From Pseudomonas orientalis (lineage in GTDB: Bacteria > Pseudomonadota > Gammaproteobacteria > Pseudomonadales > Pseudomonadaceae), in NCBI RefSeq assembly GCF_001439815.1, contig NZ_JYLM01000017.1, forward strand, positions 1 to 64,000: a stretch of 64,000 nucleotides of DNA, read 5' to 3'. The notes below the pieces were generated by a model. It was not told the origin of the DNA, did not search any database, and saw only the letters and a program-made list of their open reading frames with translations. This document shows positions 42,196 through 50,367 of the stretch, in pieces. The stretch's first letter is position 1; every line of letters begins with the position of its first letter. The translations under genes were made by a program, and so were the position numbers.

Positions 42196-42993
42196 TTAAC
42201 GCAGAAGCCGATACAGGTCGTCTCGAGTGATCTTGCCGTCGCGCAGGAACCCGAAAACGTTGTCCATCGAGCCCTTGAGCTCCGAACGGTTCATGATTTC
42301 CCTCGACAGTTGGGTAATGCTGTCGGTTGGCCCATGACCATAAAGCGGGCGCGAAGCGAACTTGGCAAACGTATTGACGTCGATGGCGTTCCTGTCGGCG
42401 CTCCACCACGGCCCTTTCAACGCATTGAAGTTATTCAGGACATTCTGGGCAAGTTGCCTGTCATCCTGAAGTTTCAGAGGGTTGGACGAAAGAATGAATT
42501 TACTGATGTCGTCTTTAGACAGGGAACTGTCCAAAGCCCCGGTTCCGTTATTTCGATCAAGGGCTTGCATCAAGCCTGGGCGCTTGAGCAACTCCCTGGC
42601 CAGCCTGGTATTCGAATCCCTCTCCGGGTAACCGGTCAGGGGCCGACCTGCCAGGTTATTGATATGCTCTGGCGTAACAGTCGGTGCGTACCAAGGCTTG
42701 AACGCGTTGTATTTATTCAATAACCCTTGCGCCAGCAGCTCATTGCTTTGCTTGCCGTAATAAGGATCCGGCAGCGTGGGATTGGGACGTGGGGGCGGGC
42801 CTGGATTGAAGGCGGATTTCGCAGACTGCGGTGCGCTATCGAAAACCGGGCCGGACTGACTCGCCGATGGCTCGAAACTCGGGCCGGCCGCGCCTGCTGC
42901 CTTGGCCGCAGGGCTGGCCTGCGCGCCCGCAGAGGGCTGCGCGAAGTTGTCCGTTGATGGGGTGTACGCTTGATTGGATGCGGATACCGACAT
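42196..42993 (-). CDS. Hrp-regulon modular protein with export-signal-like N-terminus, candidate type III effector/helper
   Basis: The 265-residue protein has a disordered N-terminus rich in Ser, Ala, Pro and Gln (1-80), with valine at position 3 and no acidic residue before position 15, as in Pseudomonas type III export signals. Then come two copies of one module (83-167 and 177-264). The first includes LARELLKRPGLMQALD followed by an EF-hand-like loop (DRNNGTGALDSSLSKDD); the second has LSREIMNRSELKGSMD followed by DGKITRDDL. The ATG follows GGAGCACCAC, and a perfect HrpL promoter lies 97 bases upstream. Similarity to HrpK/HrpF/NolX-type proteins is suspected only. Confidence 0.78.
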   Translation of the reverse strand: MSVSASNQAYTPSTDNFAQPSAGAQASPAAKAAGAAGPSFEPSASQSGPVFDSAPQSAKSAFNPGPPPRPNPTLPDPYYGKQSNELLAQGLLNKYNAFKPWYAPTVTPEHINNLAGRPLTGYPERDSNTRLARELLKRPGLMQALDRNNGTGALDSSLSKDDISKFILSSNPLKLQDDRQLAQNVLNNFNALKGPWWSADRNAIDVNTFAKFASRPLYGHGPTDSITQLSREIMNRSELKGSMDNVFGFLRDGKITRDDLYRLLR

Positions 42994-43090
42994 GTGGTGC
43001 TCCAGTTCTGAGTTAGGGCGGTGCCTTGCTGCTGCAGCCGTACCAGCGATGAATGAACCGTGGCGCAGGTCTGCACCAGCAGGCATTTGC

Positions 43091-43119
43091 TATGTGGCAG
43101 AGCGATGGCATCGGGTTCC
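43091..43119 (-). promoter_or_regulatory. HrpL promoter (hrp box) 3
   Basis: On the minus strand it reads GGAACC-N16-CCACATA, a perfect match to the HrpL consensus, located 97 bases before the start at 42993. The rest of the 322-base gap 42994-43315 shows no gene and no other clear element. Confidence 0.88.
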
Positions 43120-43315
43120 TCACCGTGTTGAAAACTTCTGAATGCGGGTAGGAAGGAGGTCGTGACAGATGAAGAGCGAACCGCGAAATTTTCCCCACCC
43201 ACGGCACAATGCCAATCGCAGGTTCCGAACAACGCTTCGTAGTGCTTGAAGCTGAACTTGTGCGCCGCCCTGCCAGTCAGCTAACTGAACTCACACACTT
43301 AAAGGTGGGCAGTCC

Positions 43316-44116
43316 ATGCAGCTCTCGTTGGATCAACAAGTGGCCCTCGTCACCGGCGCCAGCTCCGGTATCGGCGCAGGCGCCGCCAAGGCGCTGGCCG
43401 AAGCCGGCGCGGCGGTCGTGCTTAACTACAACTCCCAGGCGGCACCCGCCGAAGCGCTCGCCGCGCAGATCAATGCCAACGGTGGCCGAGCCATTGCCGT
43501 CGCAGGCGATGTGTCGAAAGAAGCCGACGTCGAACGCCTGTTCGCCCAGACCCTCGACGCCTTCGGCCATCTGGATATTCTCGTCGCCAACTCCGGCCTG
43601 CAGAAAGACGCCAATCTGGTCGACATGAGCCTCGAGGACTGGAACACCGTGATCGGCGTCAACCTCACCGGTCAATTTCTCTGCGCGCGCGCCGCCGTGC
43701 GGATTTTCAACCGCCAGGGCGTGCGTGAGGGCGTGTCCCGCGCCGCCGGCAAGATCATCCATATGAGTTCGGTGCACCAGTTGATTCCCTGGGCCGGGCA
43801 CGTGAATTACGCAGCGTCCAAGGGCGGTGTGGAGATGCTGATGCGCACCCTCGCCCAGGAGGTCAGCGAGCAGCGCATTCGCATCAACGGGATTGCGCCA
43901 GGGGCGATTCGCACGGCGATCAACCGTGCAGCCACCGAAGGCGCCGCCGAACAGGAGCTGCTCAAGTTGATTCCCTATGGCCGCGTCGGCGATGTGGAAG
44001 ATGTGGCGAATGCGGTGGTGTGGCTGGCCAGCGACGCGTCCGATTACGTGGTCGGCAGCACGCTGTTCATCGATGGCGGCATGAGCCTTTATCCGGAGTT
44101 TCGTGGCAATGGTTGA
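43316..44116 (+). CDS. short-chain dehydrogenase/reductase (glucose 1-dehydrogenase-like)
   Basis: The 266-residue classical SDR has the nucleotide site TGASSGIGAGAA, the NSG motif in ILVANSGLQ, the catalytic serine in IIHMSSVHQ, the YxxxK pair in NYAASKGGVEM and the C-terminal GSTLFIDGGMSLYPEF. The last pattern resembles bacterial glucose 1-dehydrogenases, which prefer NADP. It overlaps the GH15 gene by eight bases and heads a three-gene operon. The exact sugar or other substrate is unproven. Confidence 0.9.
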   Translation: MQLSLDQQVALVTGASSGIGAGAAKALAEAGAAVVLNYNSQAAPAEALAAQINANGGRAIAVAGDVSKEADVERLFAQTLDAFGHLDILVANSGLQKDANLVDMSLEDWNTVIGVNLTGQFLCARAAVRIFNRQGVREGVSRAAGKIIHMSSVHQLIPWAGHVNYAASKGGVEMLMRTLAQEVSEQRIRINGIAPGAIRTAINRAATEGAAEQELLKLIPYGRVGDVEDVANAVVWLASDASDYVVGSTLFIDGGMSLYPEFRGNG

Positions 44117-45935
44117 CCTGAAGAACGAGCCACAAAGCCCCATCGATGCCCACGGCATCATCGGCGACATGCGCAGCGCGGCGTTGGTGAATGATCAAGG
44201 CAGCATCGATTTTTTCTGCTGGCCGGAATTCGACAGCCCGTCGATCTTCTGCGCATTGCTCGACAGCCCCGAGGCCGGCACCTTCCAGCTCACCCCGGAC
44301 CTGCCCAATGCGCGTCGCGAGCAGATCTACCTGCCCGACACCAATGTGCTGCAAACCCGCTGGCTCAGCGATGCGGCGGTGGTGGAGATCACTGATTTGC
44401 TGGCCGTCAGCGAAGACGTCGATGATCTACCTCTATTGATCCGCCGCGTGCGGGTGGTCGGCGGCACCGCGACGTTCCATCTGCGCTGCGCCGTGCGCCA
44501 TGACTATGCCCGCGCTCAGACCCACGCCGAGATCGTCGATCAGGGCGTGCTGTTCAGCGCGCAGGGTCAGCCCGGACTGCGTCTGGCAGGCAGCCACCCG
44601 TTGACCCTCGACGAACATGCCGCGACGGCCAGCTTCACCCTGGCCCAGGACGAGAGCGCAGAATTCGTCCTCGGCGGCCAGGACGATCCACGTGTGACGA
44701 ACGCCTGCACCGAGCTCTACCTGGAACGCACCTTGAAGTTCTGGCGCAGTTGGATCGGTCAATCGAACTACCGGGGACGCTGGCGTGAAATGGTCAACCG
44801 CTCGGCCCTCGCGCTGAAGCTGTTGACCTCACGCAAACACGGCGCAATCATCGCCGCCGCCACCTTCGGCCTGCCCGAGACGCCCGGCGGCGAACGCAAC
44901 TGGGACTACCGCTACACCTGGATCCGCGACGCTTCCTTTACCGTCTACGCGTTCATGCGCCTGGGTTTTGTCGAGGAAGCCAACGCCTACATGCGCTGGC
45001 TCAAGGGACGGGTCAGCGATTGTTGCGGCCAGACGGTCAAAATCAACATCCTGTACGGCATCGATGGCCGCCAGAAGCTGCCGGAAACCACCCTCGATCA
45101 CCTCAGCGGTCATGGCGGCGCACAGCCGGTGCGTGTGGGCAATGAAGCGTTCGACCAGGTTCAGCTGGATATCTACGGCGAACTGATGGACGCGGTTTAC
45201 CTGGTCAATAAATACGGCGAAGCCATCTCCCACGAAGGCTGGAAGCACACCGTGGAAGTGGTTGACCAGGTCTGCGAAATCTGGAACCGGCAAGACGTCG
45301 GCATCTGGGAAATGCGCGGCGAGCAGCACCACTTCCTGCACTCGCGCCTGATGTGCTGGGTGGCCCTGGACCGCGCCATCCGTCTGGCCTCCAAGCGCTC
45401 GTTACCGGCACCGTTCGCCCGTTGGGACCAGACCCGCCAAGCGATCTATGCCGATATCTGGAGCAACTTCTGGAACGAAGAGCGCGGGCACTTTGTGCAG
45501 CACATCGGCAGTACCGCCCTCGACGGCTCAATGCTGTTGATGCCGCTGGTGCGCTTCGTTGCCGCCACTGATCCGCGCTGGCTGTCGACCCTGGAGGCGA
45601 TCCAGAAAAGCCTGGTTCGCGATGGCATGGTCTACCGTTACCGCAACGACGACAGCCAGATCGATGGGTTGCAAGGCACTGAAGGCGCGTTTGCCGCGTG
45701 TTCGTTCTGGTACGTCGAATGCCTGGCCCGCGCCGGCCAGGTGGAAAAAGCCCATCTGGAGTTCGAACAACTGCTGCGCTACGCCAACCCGCTGGGGCTG
45801 TATGCCGAAGAGTTCGACAGCCAGGCCCGGCACCTGGGTAATACGCCCCAGGCGTTGAGCCATCTGGCGCTGATCAGTGCGGCGACGTTTCTGGACCGTA
45901 AACTCAGTGGCGCGAAAACGGTGTGGCAGCCATGA
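44109..45935 (+). CDS. glycoside hydrolase family 15 protein
   Basis: The 608-residue protein has the N-terminal beta-sandwich (SPIDAHGIIGDMRSAALVNDQGSIDFFCWPEFDSPSIFCALLDS) and the alpha/alpha-barrel with the catalytic motifs NWDYRYTWIRDASFT and, near the end, DGLQGTEGAFAACSFWYVECLA. Family members include glucoamylases and bacterial trehalases, and this subgroup is cytosolic. The start at 44109 overlaps the SDR stop, and its own stop region overlaps the possible early start of the next gene, so the three are co-transcribed. The likely substrate is an alpha-glucoside such as trehalose. Confidence 0.92.
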   Translation: MVDLKNEPQSPIDAHGIIGDMRSAALVNDQGSIDFFCWPEFDSPSIFCALLDSPEAGTFQLTPDLPNARREQIYLPDTNVLQTRWLSDAAVVEITDLLAVSEDVDDLPLLIRRVRVVGGTATFHLRCAVRHDYARAQTHAEIVDQGVLFSAQGQPGLRLAGSHPLTLDEHAATASFTLAQDESAEFVLGGQDDPRVTNACTELYLERTLKFWRSWIGQSNYRGRWREMVNRSALALKLLTSRKHGAIIAAATFGLPETPGGERNWDYRYTWIRDASFTVYAFMRLGFVEEANAYMRWLKGRVSDCCGQTVKINILYGIDGRQKLPETTLDHLSGHGGAQPVRVGNEAFDQVQLDIYGELMDAVYLVNKYGEAISHEGWKHTVEVVDQVCEIWNRQDVGIWEMRGEQHHFLHSRLMCWVALDRAIRLASKRSLPAPFARWDQTRQAIYADIWSNFWNEERGHFVQHIGSTALDGSMLLMPLVRFVAATDPRWLSTLEAIQKSLVRDGMVYRYRNDDSQIDGLQGTEGAFAACSFWYVECLARAGQVEKAHLEFEQLLRYANPLGLYAEEFDSQARHLGNTPQALSHLALISAATFLDRKLSGAKTVWQP

Positions 45936-45961
45936 TTTCCCCCCCTGTTCAGGAGCCGGTC

Positions 45962-46864
45962 ATGACCCCCCTCGCCCCGCTGCTCTACGTGCGTACGTCC
46001 ATGCTCGATATCGCCTATGAAACCCACGGTCCGCTGGACGGTGAGCCGGTGATCCTGCTGCACGGTTTCCCCTACGACCCTCGCGGCTACGACGACATCG
46101 CGCCGCACCTGGCCGAACAGGGTTACCGCGTGCTGGTGCCTTACCTGCGCGGTTATGGCCCGACGCGGTTTATCAACGAGCAGGTCATGCGTTCCGGTCA
46201 ACAGGCGGCGCTGGGCAAGGACTTGCTGGACTTCATGGATGCGCTGTCCATCCCCTGCGCCACCCTGGCAGGCTACGACTGGGGCGGGCGCGCCGCGTGT
46301 ATCGTCGCGGCGCTGTGGCCGGAACGGGTGCGCGGGTTGGTGACCGGCGATGGCTACAACATTCAGAACATTGCCCAGTCACTCAAGCCAAGAGCACCTG
46401 AAACAGAGCACCGCTTGTGGTACCAGTATTACTTTCACACCCAGCGCGGCGTGGATGGCCTGACGGCCAACCGGCGGGAGTTGTGCGAGCTGTTGTGGTC
46501 GTTGTGGTCACCGTCCTGGGCGCACGGGCCGAGCCTGTACGGGCAAACCGCGCCCTCGTTCGACAACCCGGATTTTGTCGAGGTGGTGATCCATTCCTAT
46601 CGCCATCGCTTCATGTACGCGCCAGGCGACCCGGCGCTGGCGGTCATCGAGGAGGCATTGGCGCTGCAACCGCCGATTTCGGTGCCGAGCATTTCGCTGT
46701 GCGGTGCCGATGACGGCGTGGGGCCGCCACCAGCAGAAGACGACGATATCGAACATTTCAGCGGCTTTTATCGACGGCAAGTGCTGCCCGGCGTGGGCCA
46801 CAATATTCCCCAGGAAGCGCCGCAGGCCACCCTGGCGGCGCTGCTGGAATTGCTACAGCGGTGA
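45962..46864 (+). CDS. alpha/beta-fold hydrolase
   Basis: The 300-residue protein has the oxyanion region HGFPYDPRGYDD, the nucleophile elbow region AGYDWGGRAACIVAALWPERV (aspartate nucleophile as in epoxide hydrolases and haloalkane dehalogenases), and a late histidine in GVGHNIPQEAP. The aspartate nucleophile suggests an epoxide-hydrolase-like activity. I chose the ATG at 45962, preceded by CAGGAGCCGGTC, over the ATG at 45932 that overlaps the GH15 stop. It is the third gene of the operon and converges with the glxA-like gene. Confidence 0.86.
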   Translation: MTPLAPLLYVRTSMLDIAYETHGPLDGEPVILLHGFPYDPRGYDDIAPHLAEQGYRVLVPYLRGYGPTRFINEQVMRSGQQAALGKDLLDFMDALSIPCATLAGYDWGGRAACIVAALWPERVRGLVTGDGYNIQNIAQSLKPRAPETEHRLWYQYYFHTQRGVDGLTANRRELCELLWSLWSPSWAHGPSLYGQTAPSFDNPDFVEVVIHSYRHRFMYAPGDPALAVIEEALALQPPISVPSISLCGADDGVGPPPAEDDDIEHFSGFYRRQVLPGVGHNIPQEAPQATLAALLELLQR

Positions 46865-47818
46865 AAACCGTTCGCGGTAAGCCTGGGGCGTCACCGACAG
46901 GGCCCGCAGGAAACTGCGCCGCAGGGTCTCTTCACAGCCAAACCCACACTGCATGGCGATGCGTTTGATCGAGGTGCTACTGTCGGCCAATTGCCGGCGC
47001 GCGCTTTCCACACGCAGCAGCTCCACGGCCCGCGCCGGGGTCTGGCCGGTTTCGGCGCGGTAGTGGCGCACAAAGCTGCGCTCGCTCATGCCGGCCTGGG
47101 CGGCCAGGGTGGCGATATTCAGGTCCAACTTAAGGTTCTCGGCGATCCAGGCGTGCAACTCGGCAAAGCGGCTGTCGCTCTTTTGCAGCGACAGGGTCAC
47201 GCTGAATTGCGACTGCCCGCCGGGACGTTTGAGAAACACCACCAGGTGCCGCGCCACCTCCAAGGCGACGGCGCGCCCCAGGTCCTCCTCCACCAGGGCC
47301 AGGCACAGATCGATACCGGCGGTCACACCGGCCGAGGTCCACAGTGCGCCTTGCCGGATAAAAATCGGATTGGACTCCACCGTCAGTGCGGGAAACCTGC
47401 GCGCCAGTTCTTCGCAGCGCGTCCAGTGCGTGGCCACGCGGCAACCGTCGAGCAGGCCACTGGCGGCCAACAGGAAAGCGCCGGTGCAGACCGAAGCCAT
47501 GCGCCGGGTGTGCCGCGATTTTTCCCGCACCCAGTGCACCAGCGCCGGGTCTTCGGCGGCGCCGTATACGCCCCAGCCGCCGGCGATCACCAGCGTGTCG
47601 CACGGCTGATCGACGCCGGGCAGCGGATCGGCCAGCAGCGCCAGGCCCGCAGACGTCATCACCGGTTTGGCCTGGTCGGCAATCACATTTACCGCGTAGG
47701 GCAAGGGCAAGCCGCGCTGGCGCGCCAGGTCATTGGCCGAAGCAAATACCTGCAGGGGCCCGGTGACGTCGAGTACCTGGGCATTATCGAAAGCGAGGAC
47801 ATGGATGATTCTGGACAT
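46853..47818 (-). CDS. GlxA-type transcriptional regulator (DJ-1/PfpI plus AraC)
   Basis: The 321-residue protein has an N-terminal DJ-1/PfpI domain (5-190) with the nucleophile elbow cysteine in MASVCTGAFLLA and a C-terminal AraC-type double helix-turn-helix (MSERSFVRHYRAETGQTPARAVELLRVESAR and IKRIAMQCGFGCEETLRRSF). It reads away from inhA, which encodes another DJ-1 protein, so it probably controls it. I start at the ATG at 47818; the upstream TTG at 47857 is in frame but weaker. The ligand is unknown. Confidence 0.9.
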   Translation of the reverse strand: MSRIIHVLAFDNAQVLDVTGPLQVFASANDLARQRGLPLPYAVNVIADQAKPVMTSAGLALLADPLPGVDQPCDTLVIAGGWGVYGAAEDPALVHWVREKSRHTRRMASVCTGAFLLAASGLLDGCRVATHWTRCEELARRFPALTVESNPIFIRQGALWTSAGVTAGIDLCLALVEEDLGRAVALEVARHLVVFLKRPGGQSQFSVTLSLQKSDSRFAELHAWIAENLKLDLNIATLAAQAGMSERSFVRHYRAETGQTPARAVELLRVESARRQLADSSTSIKRIAMQCGFGCEETLRRSFLRALSVTPQAYRERFSPL

Positions 47819-47842
47819 GATTGGCGTGATATGTGGGCTCAA

Positions 47843-47856
47843 TGGCGTATGCGCCA
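47843..47856. promoter_or_regulatory. dyad between the divergent regulator and inhA
   Basis: TGGCG and CGCCA are inverted repeats around TATG in the 91-base intergenic region. This is a possible operator for the GlxA-type regulator; no direct support is visible. Confidence 0.35.
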
Positions 47857-47909
47857 AAGCCTAGGCTCCTACAGTGAGGGCGTCCACCCCCTTTATTGGA
47901 GCGTCATTC

Positions 47910-48590
47910 ATGACCCTGCACATCGGCTTCCTGCTCTTTCCCGGCATCCAGCAACTGGACCTGACCGGCCCCTATGACGTGCTCGGTTCGCTGCCGGACG
48001 TAAAACTGCACCTGGTGTGGCAGGACCTGGCACCGGTCACCTCAAGCACCGGCCTGGTGTTTACGCCAACCATGACCTACGCCGACTGCCCGAACCTGGA
48101 CGTGCTGTGCGTGCCCGGCGGCTCGGGCGTTGGCGCCTTGATGGAAGATCCTGCCACCCTGGACTTCCTCAAGGCCCAGGCGCAGACCGTGCGCTACATG
48201 ACCTCGGTGTGCACCGGTTCACTGGTGCTGGGCGCCGCAGGTTTGCTGCGCGGTCGCAAGGCCACCACCCACTGGGCCTACCACGACCTGCTCGCGCCAC
48301 TGGGCGCGATCCCGGTGCACGCGCGCGTGGTGCGTGACGGCAACCTGTTTACCGGCGGCGGGATCACGGCGGGCATCGACTTTGCACTGACCCTGGCGGC
48401 GGAGTTGTACAGCGAAGCGGCGGCGCAATTGGTGCAACTGCAAATCGAATATGCGCCGGCACCGCCGTTCGACGCGGGTCGCACGGATACGGCGCCAAGG
48501 CACGTCCTGGAGGAAGCCAACAAGCGCACGGCAGAATCGCGCAGGGTGCGTGGGGAGATTGTCGCGCGGGCGGCGGCACGCTTGGGTTGA
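47910..48590 (+). CDS. inhA: isonitrile hydratase
   Basis: InhA hydrates isonitriles to N-substituted formamides. The 226-residue DJ-1/PfpI protein has IGFLLFPGIQQLDLTGPYDVLGSLPD, the PGGSG loop and the catalytic cysteine in TSVCTGSLVLGAAGLL (Cys101), and it keeps the family end IEYAPAPPFDAG. It matches the P. putida enzyme closely in length and motifs. TTGGAGCG precedes the ATG. It is transcribed divergently from a GlxA-type regulator. Confidence 0.88.
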   Translation: MTLHIGFLLFPGIQQLDLTGPYDVLGSLPDVKLHLVWQDLAPVTSSTGLVFTPTMTYADCPNLDVLCVPGGSGVGALMEDPATLDFLKAQAQTVRYMTSVCTGSLVLGAAGLLRGRKATTHWAYHDLLAPLGAIPVHARVVRDGNLFTGGGITAGIDFALTLAAELYSEAAAQLVQLQIEYAPAPPFDAGRTDTAPRHVLEEANKRTAESRRVRGEIVARAAARLG

Positions 48591-48630
48591 GCTGGCGCCT
48601 GAATTCCCACTGATGCATGCAGATCTAGAT

Positions 48631-48717
48631 GTGGGAGGGGGCTTGCTCCCGATTGCAGTGTGCCAGTCACAAAAGCACTGGCTGACACTCCCTCATCGGG
48701 AGCAAGCCCCCTCCCAC
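48631..48717. repeat. REPIN-like inverted repeat of a second class
   Basis: GTGGGAGGGGGCTTGCTCCC and its complement enclose about 44 bases. This is a different REP class from the TAGGAGCGAGC elements elsewhere in the window. It lies between inhA and the sigma-factor gene. Confidence 0.85.
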
Positions 48718-48766
48718 CCTTTGAACCGTGCTCGACATCCGATTGCCCATTCCCACATTCAACGAC

Positions 48767-48785
48767 TAGAATGCGAAACATTATC
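48767..48785 (+). promoter_or_regulatory. Fur box upstream of the ECF sigma gene
   Basis: TAGAATGCGAAACATTATC matches the 19-base Fur consensus GATAATGATAATCATTATC at 14 positions and ends about 25 bases before the sigma-factor start. It predicts repression in iron-replete cells. Confidence 0.7.
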
Positions 48786-48812
48786 AATTAAGACGGCTGC
48801 GCCGGGATGCCC

Positions 48813-49328
48813 ATGTCGAGCGATCACCCACTGGACCATGCCGCCATCGGCCAGCTGTACCAAACCCACCATGCCTGGCTGCGCGGCTGGTTGAGCCGGC
48901 GTACCGGCTGCCGCGAGCACGCCGCCGACCTGGCCCAGGAAACCTTCGTGCGCCTGCTCAACGCGCGCCGGCAACAGACCTTGCAGCAACCGCGCGCTTA
49001 CTTGAGCAGCATTGCACGCAGCTTGATGATCGACCAATACCGGCGCCGGGAACTGGAGCGTGCCTACCTGGAAAGCCTTGCGCATTTCCCACAGGTCGAC
49101 GTGCCCTGCGAGGAAACCCGCTTGCTGATCCTCGACAGCCTGGAGCGCATCGACCGTTTGCTCGACCAACTCAAACCGCGCATGCGCGAGGCCTTCCTGC
49201 TGGCGCAGCTGGACGGCCTGACCTGCCCGCAAATCGCCCTGCGCCTTGGCGTGTCCAGAGCCACGGTGGAGCGCGACCTGGCCAAGGCGCTGCATGCCTG
49301 TTATCGGTTGCGCTATGCCGACTGTTGA
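48813..49328 (+). CDS. FecI-type ECF sigma factor
   Basis: The 171-residue protein has region 2 (IGQLYQTHHAWLRGWLSRRTG, DLAQETFVRLL, PRAYLSSIARSLMIDQYRRR) and region 4 (LDQLKPRMREAFLLAQLDGLTCPQIALRLGVSRATVERDLAKALHACY). It belongs to the iron-starvation sigma group that is woken by a TonB receptor through a FecR protein. The fecR-like gene overlaps its end by 14 bases and the receptor follows. I chose the ATG at 48813; one six bases earlier is also possible. Confidence 0.92.
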   Translation: MSSDHPLDHAAIGQLYQTHHAWLRGWLSRRTGCREHAADLAQETFVRLLNARRQQTLQQPRAYLSSIARSLMIDQYRRRELERAYLESLAHFPQVDVPCEETRLLILDSLERIDRLLDQLKPRMREAFLLAQLDGLTCPQIALRLGVSRATVERDLAKALHACYRLRYADC

Positions 49329-50265
49329 CCCGCGCCTGGTGGACCAGGCGATCCAGTGGATGATCCAACTGCGCTTCAACAGCGCTGACGACGCCGCCAC
49401 CGCCGCCTTTGAGCAGTGGCTGCACACCAGCGCCGCGCATCAACTGGCGTGGCAGCGCGTGGCGACGATGAATGACGATTTCAGCCAATTGCCCGCGCAT
49501 ATCGGTCGCCATGCACTCGATGGCGCGCGCCAGCGCATCAGCCGTCGTGAAGGCCTGAAGCTGCTCGGGCTGTTGGCCGGTGCCGCCGGCTTGACCTGGC
49601 TGGGCCGCGACTACACGCCCCTGCCCGCGCTGATGGCCGACTACCGCACCGCCACCGGCGAGCGGCGCTGGGTGGCGTTGAACGAGGGCAGCAAGGTCCA
49701 GCTCAACAGCGCCAGCGCTATCGACGTCGCGCTGAATGCCGAGCGACGCCTGGTGAGCCTGCGTCAGGGTGAGGTGTTGATCAATACCGGCGCCGACAAT
49801 CGCCCGTTCTGGGTACACACCCGCGACGGTGACCTGCGCGCCCTCGGCACACGCTTTCTGGTGCGCGAAGAACCCCGAGGCACGCTGCTGGTGGTGCAAC
49901 AGGGTGCGGTGGCGGTGTTTGCCGACCGCCACGCCGCCCACGCACGTAACGTAATCAAGTCCGGCGAACAGGTGCTGTTCGACCGCAGTGGCGTGCGCCC
50001 TGCCCCGGCCAACGGCCTCGATCCCTGGGCCTGGAGCGAGGGTGTAATCAGCGCCCACGACATGCGCCTGGATGACTTCCTGGCCGAGCTGGGCCGCTAC
50101 CGCAACGGCCTGGTGCGTTGCAGCGAAGCCGTGGCCGCGCTGCGGGTATCGGGCACATATCAACTGGACGATACCGATCAGGTGCTGCAATTGCTCGTCC
50201 AATCACTCCCGGTCACCCTGACCTACCGCAGCCGCTATTGGGTGACCCTGTCCTCGCGGGCCTGA
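49315..50265 (+). CDS. FecR-type anti-sigma regulator
   Basis: The 316-residue protein has the N-terminal anti-sigma domain with DDAATAAFEQWL and the WQRV pattern, a single membrane segment (LKLLGLLAGAAGLTWLG, about residue 85) and a periplasmic FecR domain with RTATGERRWVALNEGSKVQLNSASA and LVVQQGAVAVFA. It relays the signal from the outer-membrane receptor to the sigma factor. It overlaps the sigma gene by 14 bases. Confidence 0.92.
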   Translation: MPTVDPRLVDQAIQWMIQLRFNSADDAATAAFEQWLHTSAAHQLAWQRVATMNDDFSQLPAHIGRHALDGARQRISRREGLKLLGLLAGAAGLTWLGRDYTPLPALMADYRTATGERRWVALNEGSKVQLNSASAIDVALNAERRLVSLRQGEVLINTGADNRPFWVHTRDGDLRALGTRFLVREEPRGTLLVVQQGAVAVFADRHAAHARNVIKSGEQVLFDRSGVRPAPANGLDPWAWSEGVISAHDMRLDDFLAELGRYRNGLVRCSEAVAALRVSGTYQLDDTDQVLQLLVQSLPVTLTYRSRYWVTLSSRA

Positions 50266-50276
50266 CCGGAAAAATA

Positions 50277-50296
50277 AATGAGGTGAATTCTCATCG
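50277..50296 (+). promoter_or_regulatory. possible Fur-like dyad before the receptor gene
   Basis: AAATGAGGTGAATTCTCATC is an imperfect palindrome (ATGAG/CTCAT) in the 102-base gap between fecR and the receptor gene. It resembles degenerate Fur sites. An ECF-sigma promoter could also lie here. Confidence 0.3.
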
Positions 50297-50367
50297 CCGC
50301 TCGACCTGTAAGGAAAGGCCGATCAACAGGCCGGATTCAGCCACTTCCTTCAGGAGCATCCGCGGTC

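Noticed and set aside
43221..43226. A further GGAACC on the minus strand as a fourth hrp box
   Set aside because: No CCACNNA follows at 15 or 16 bases.
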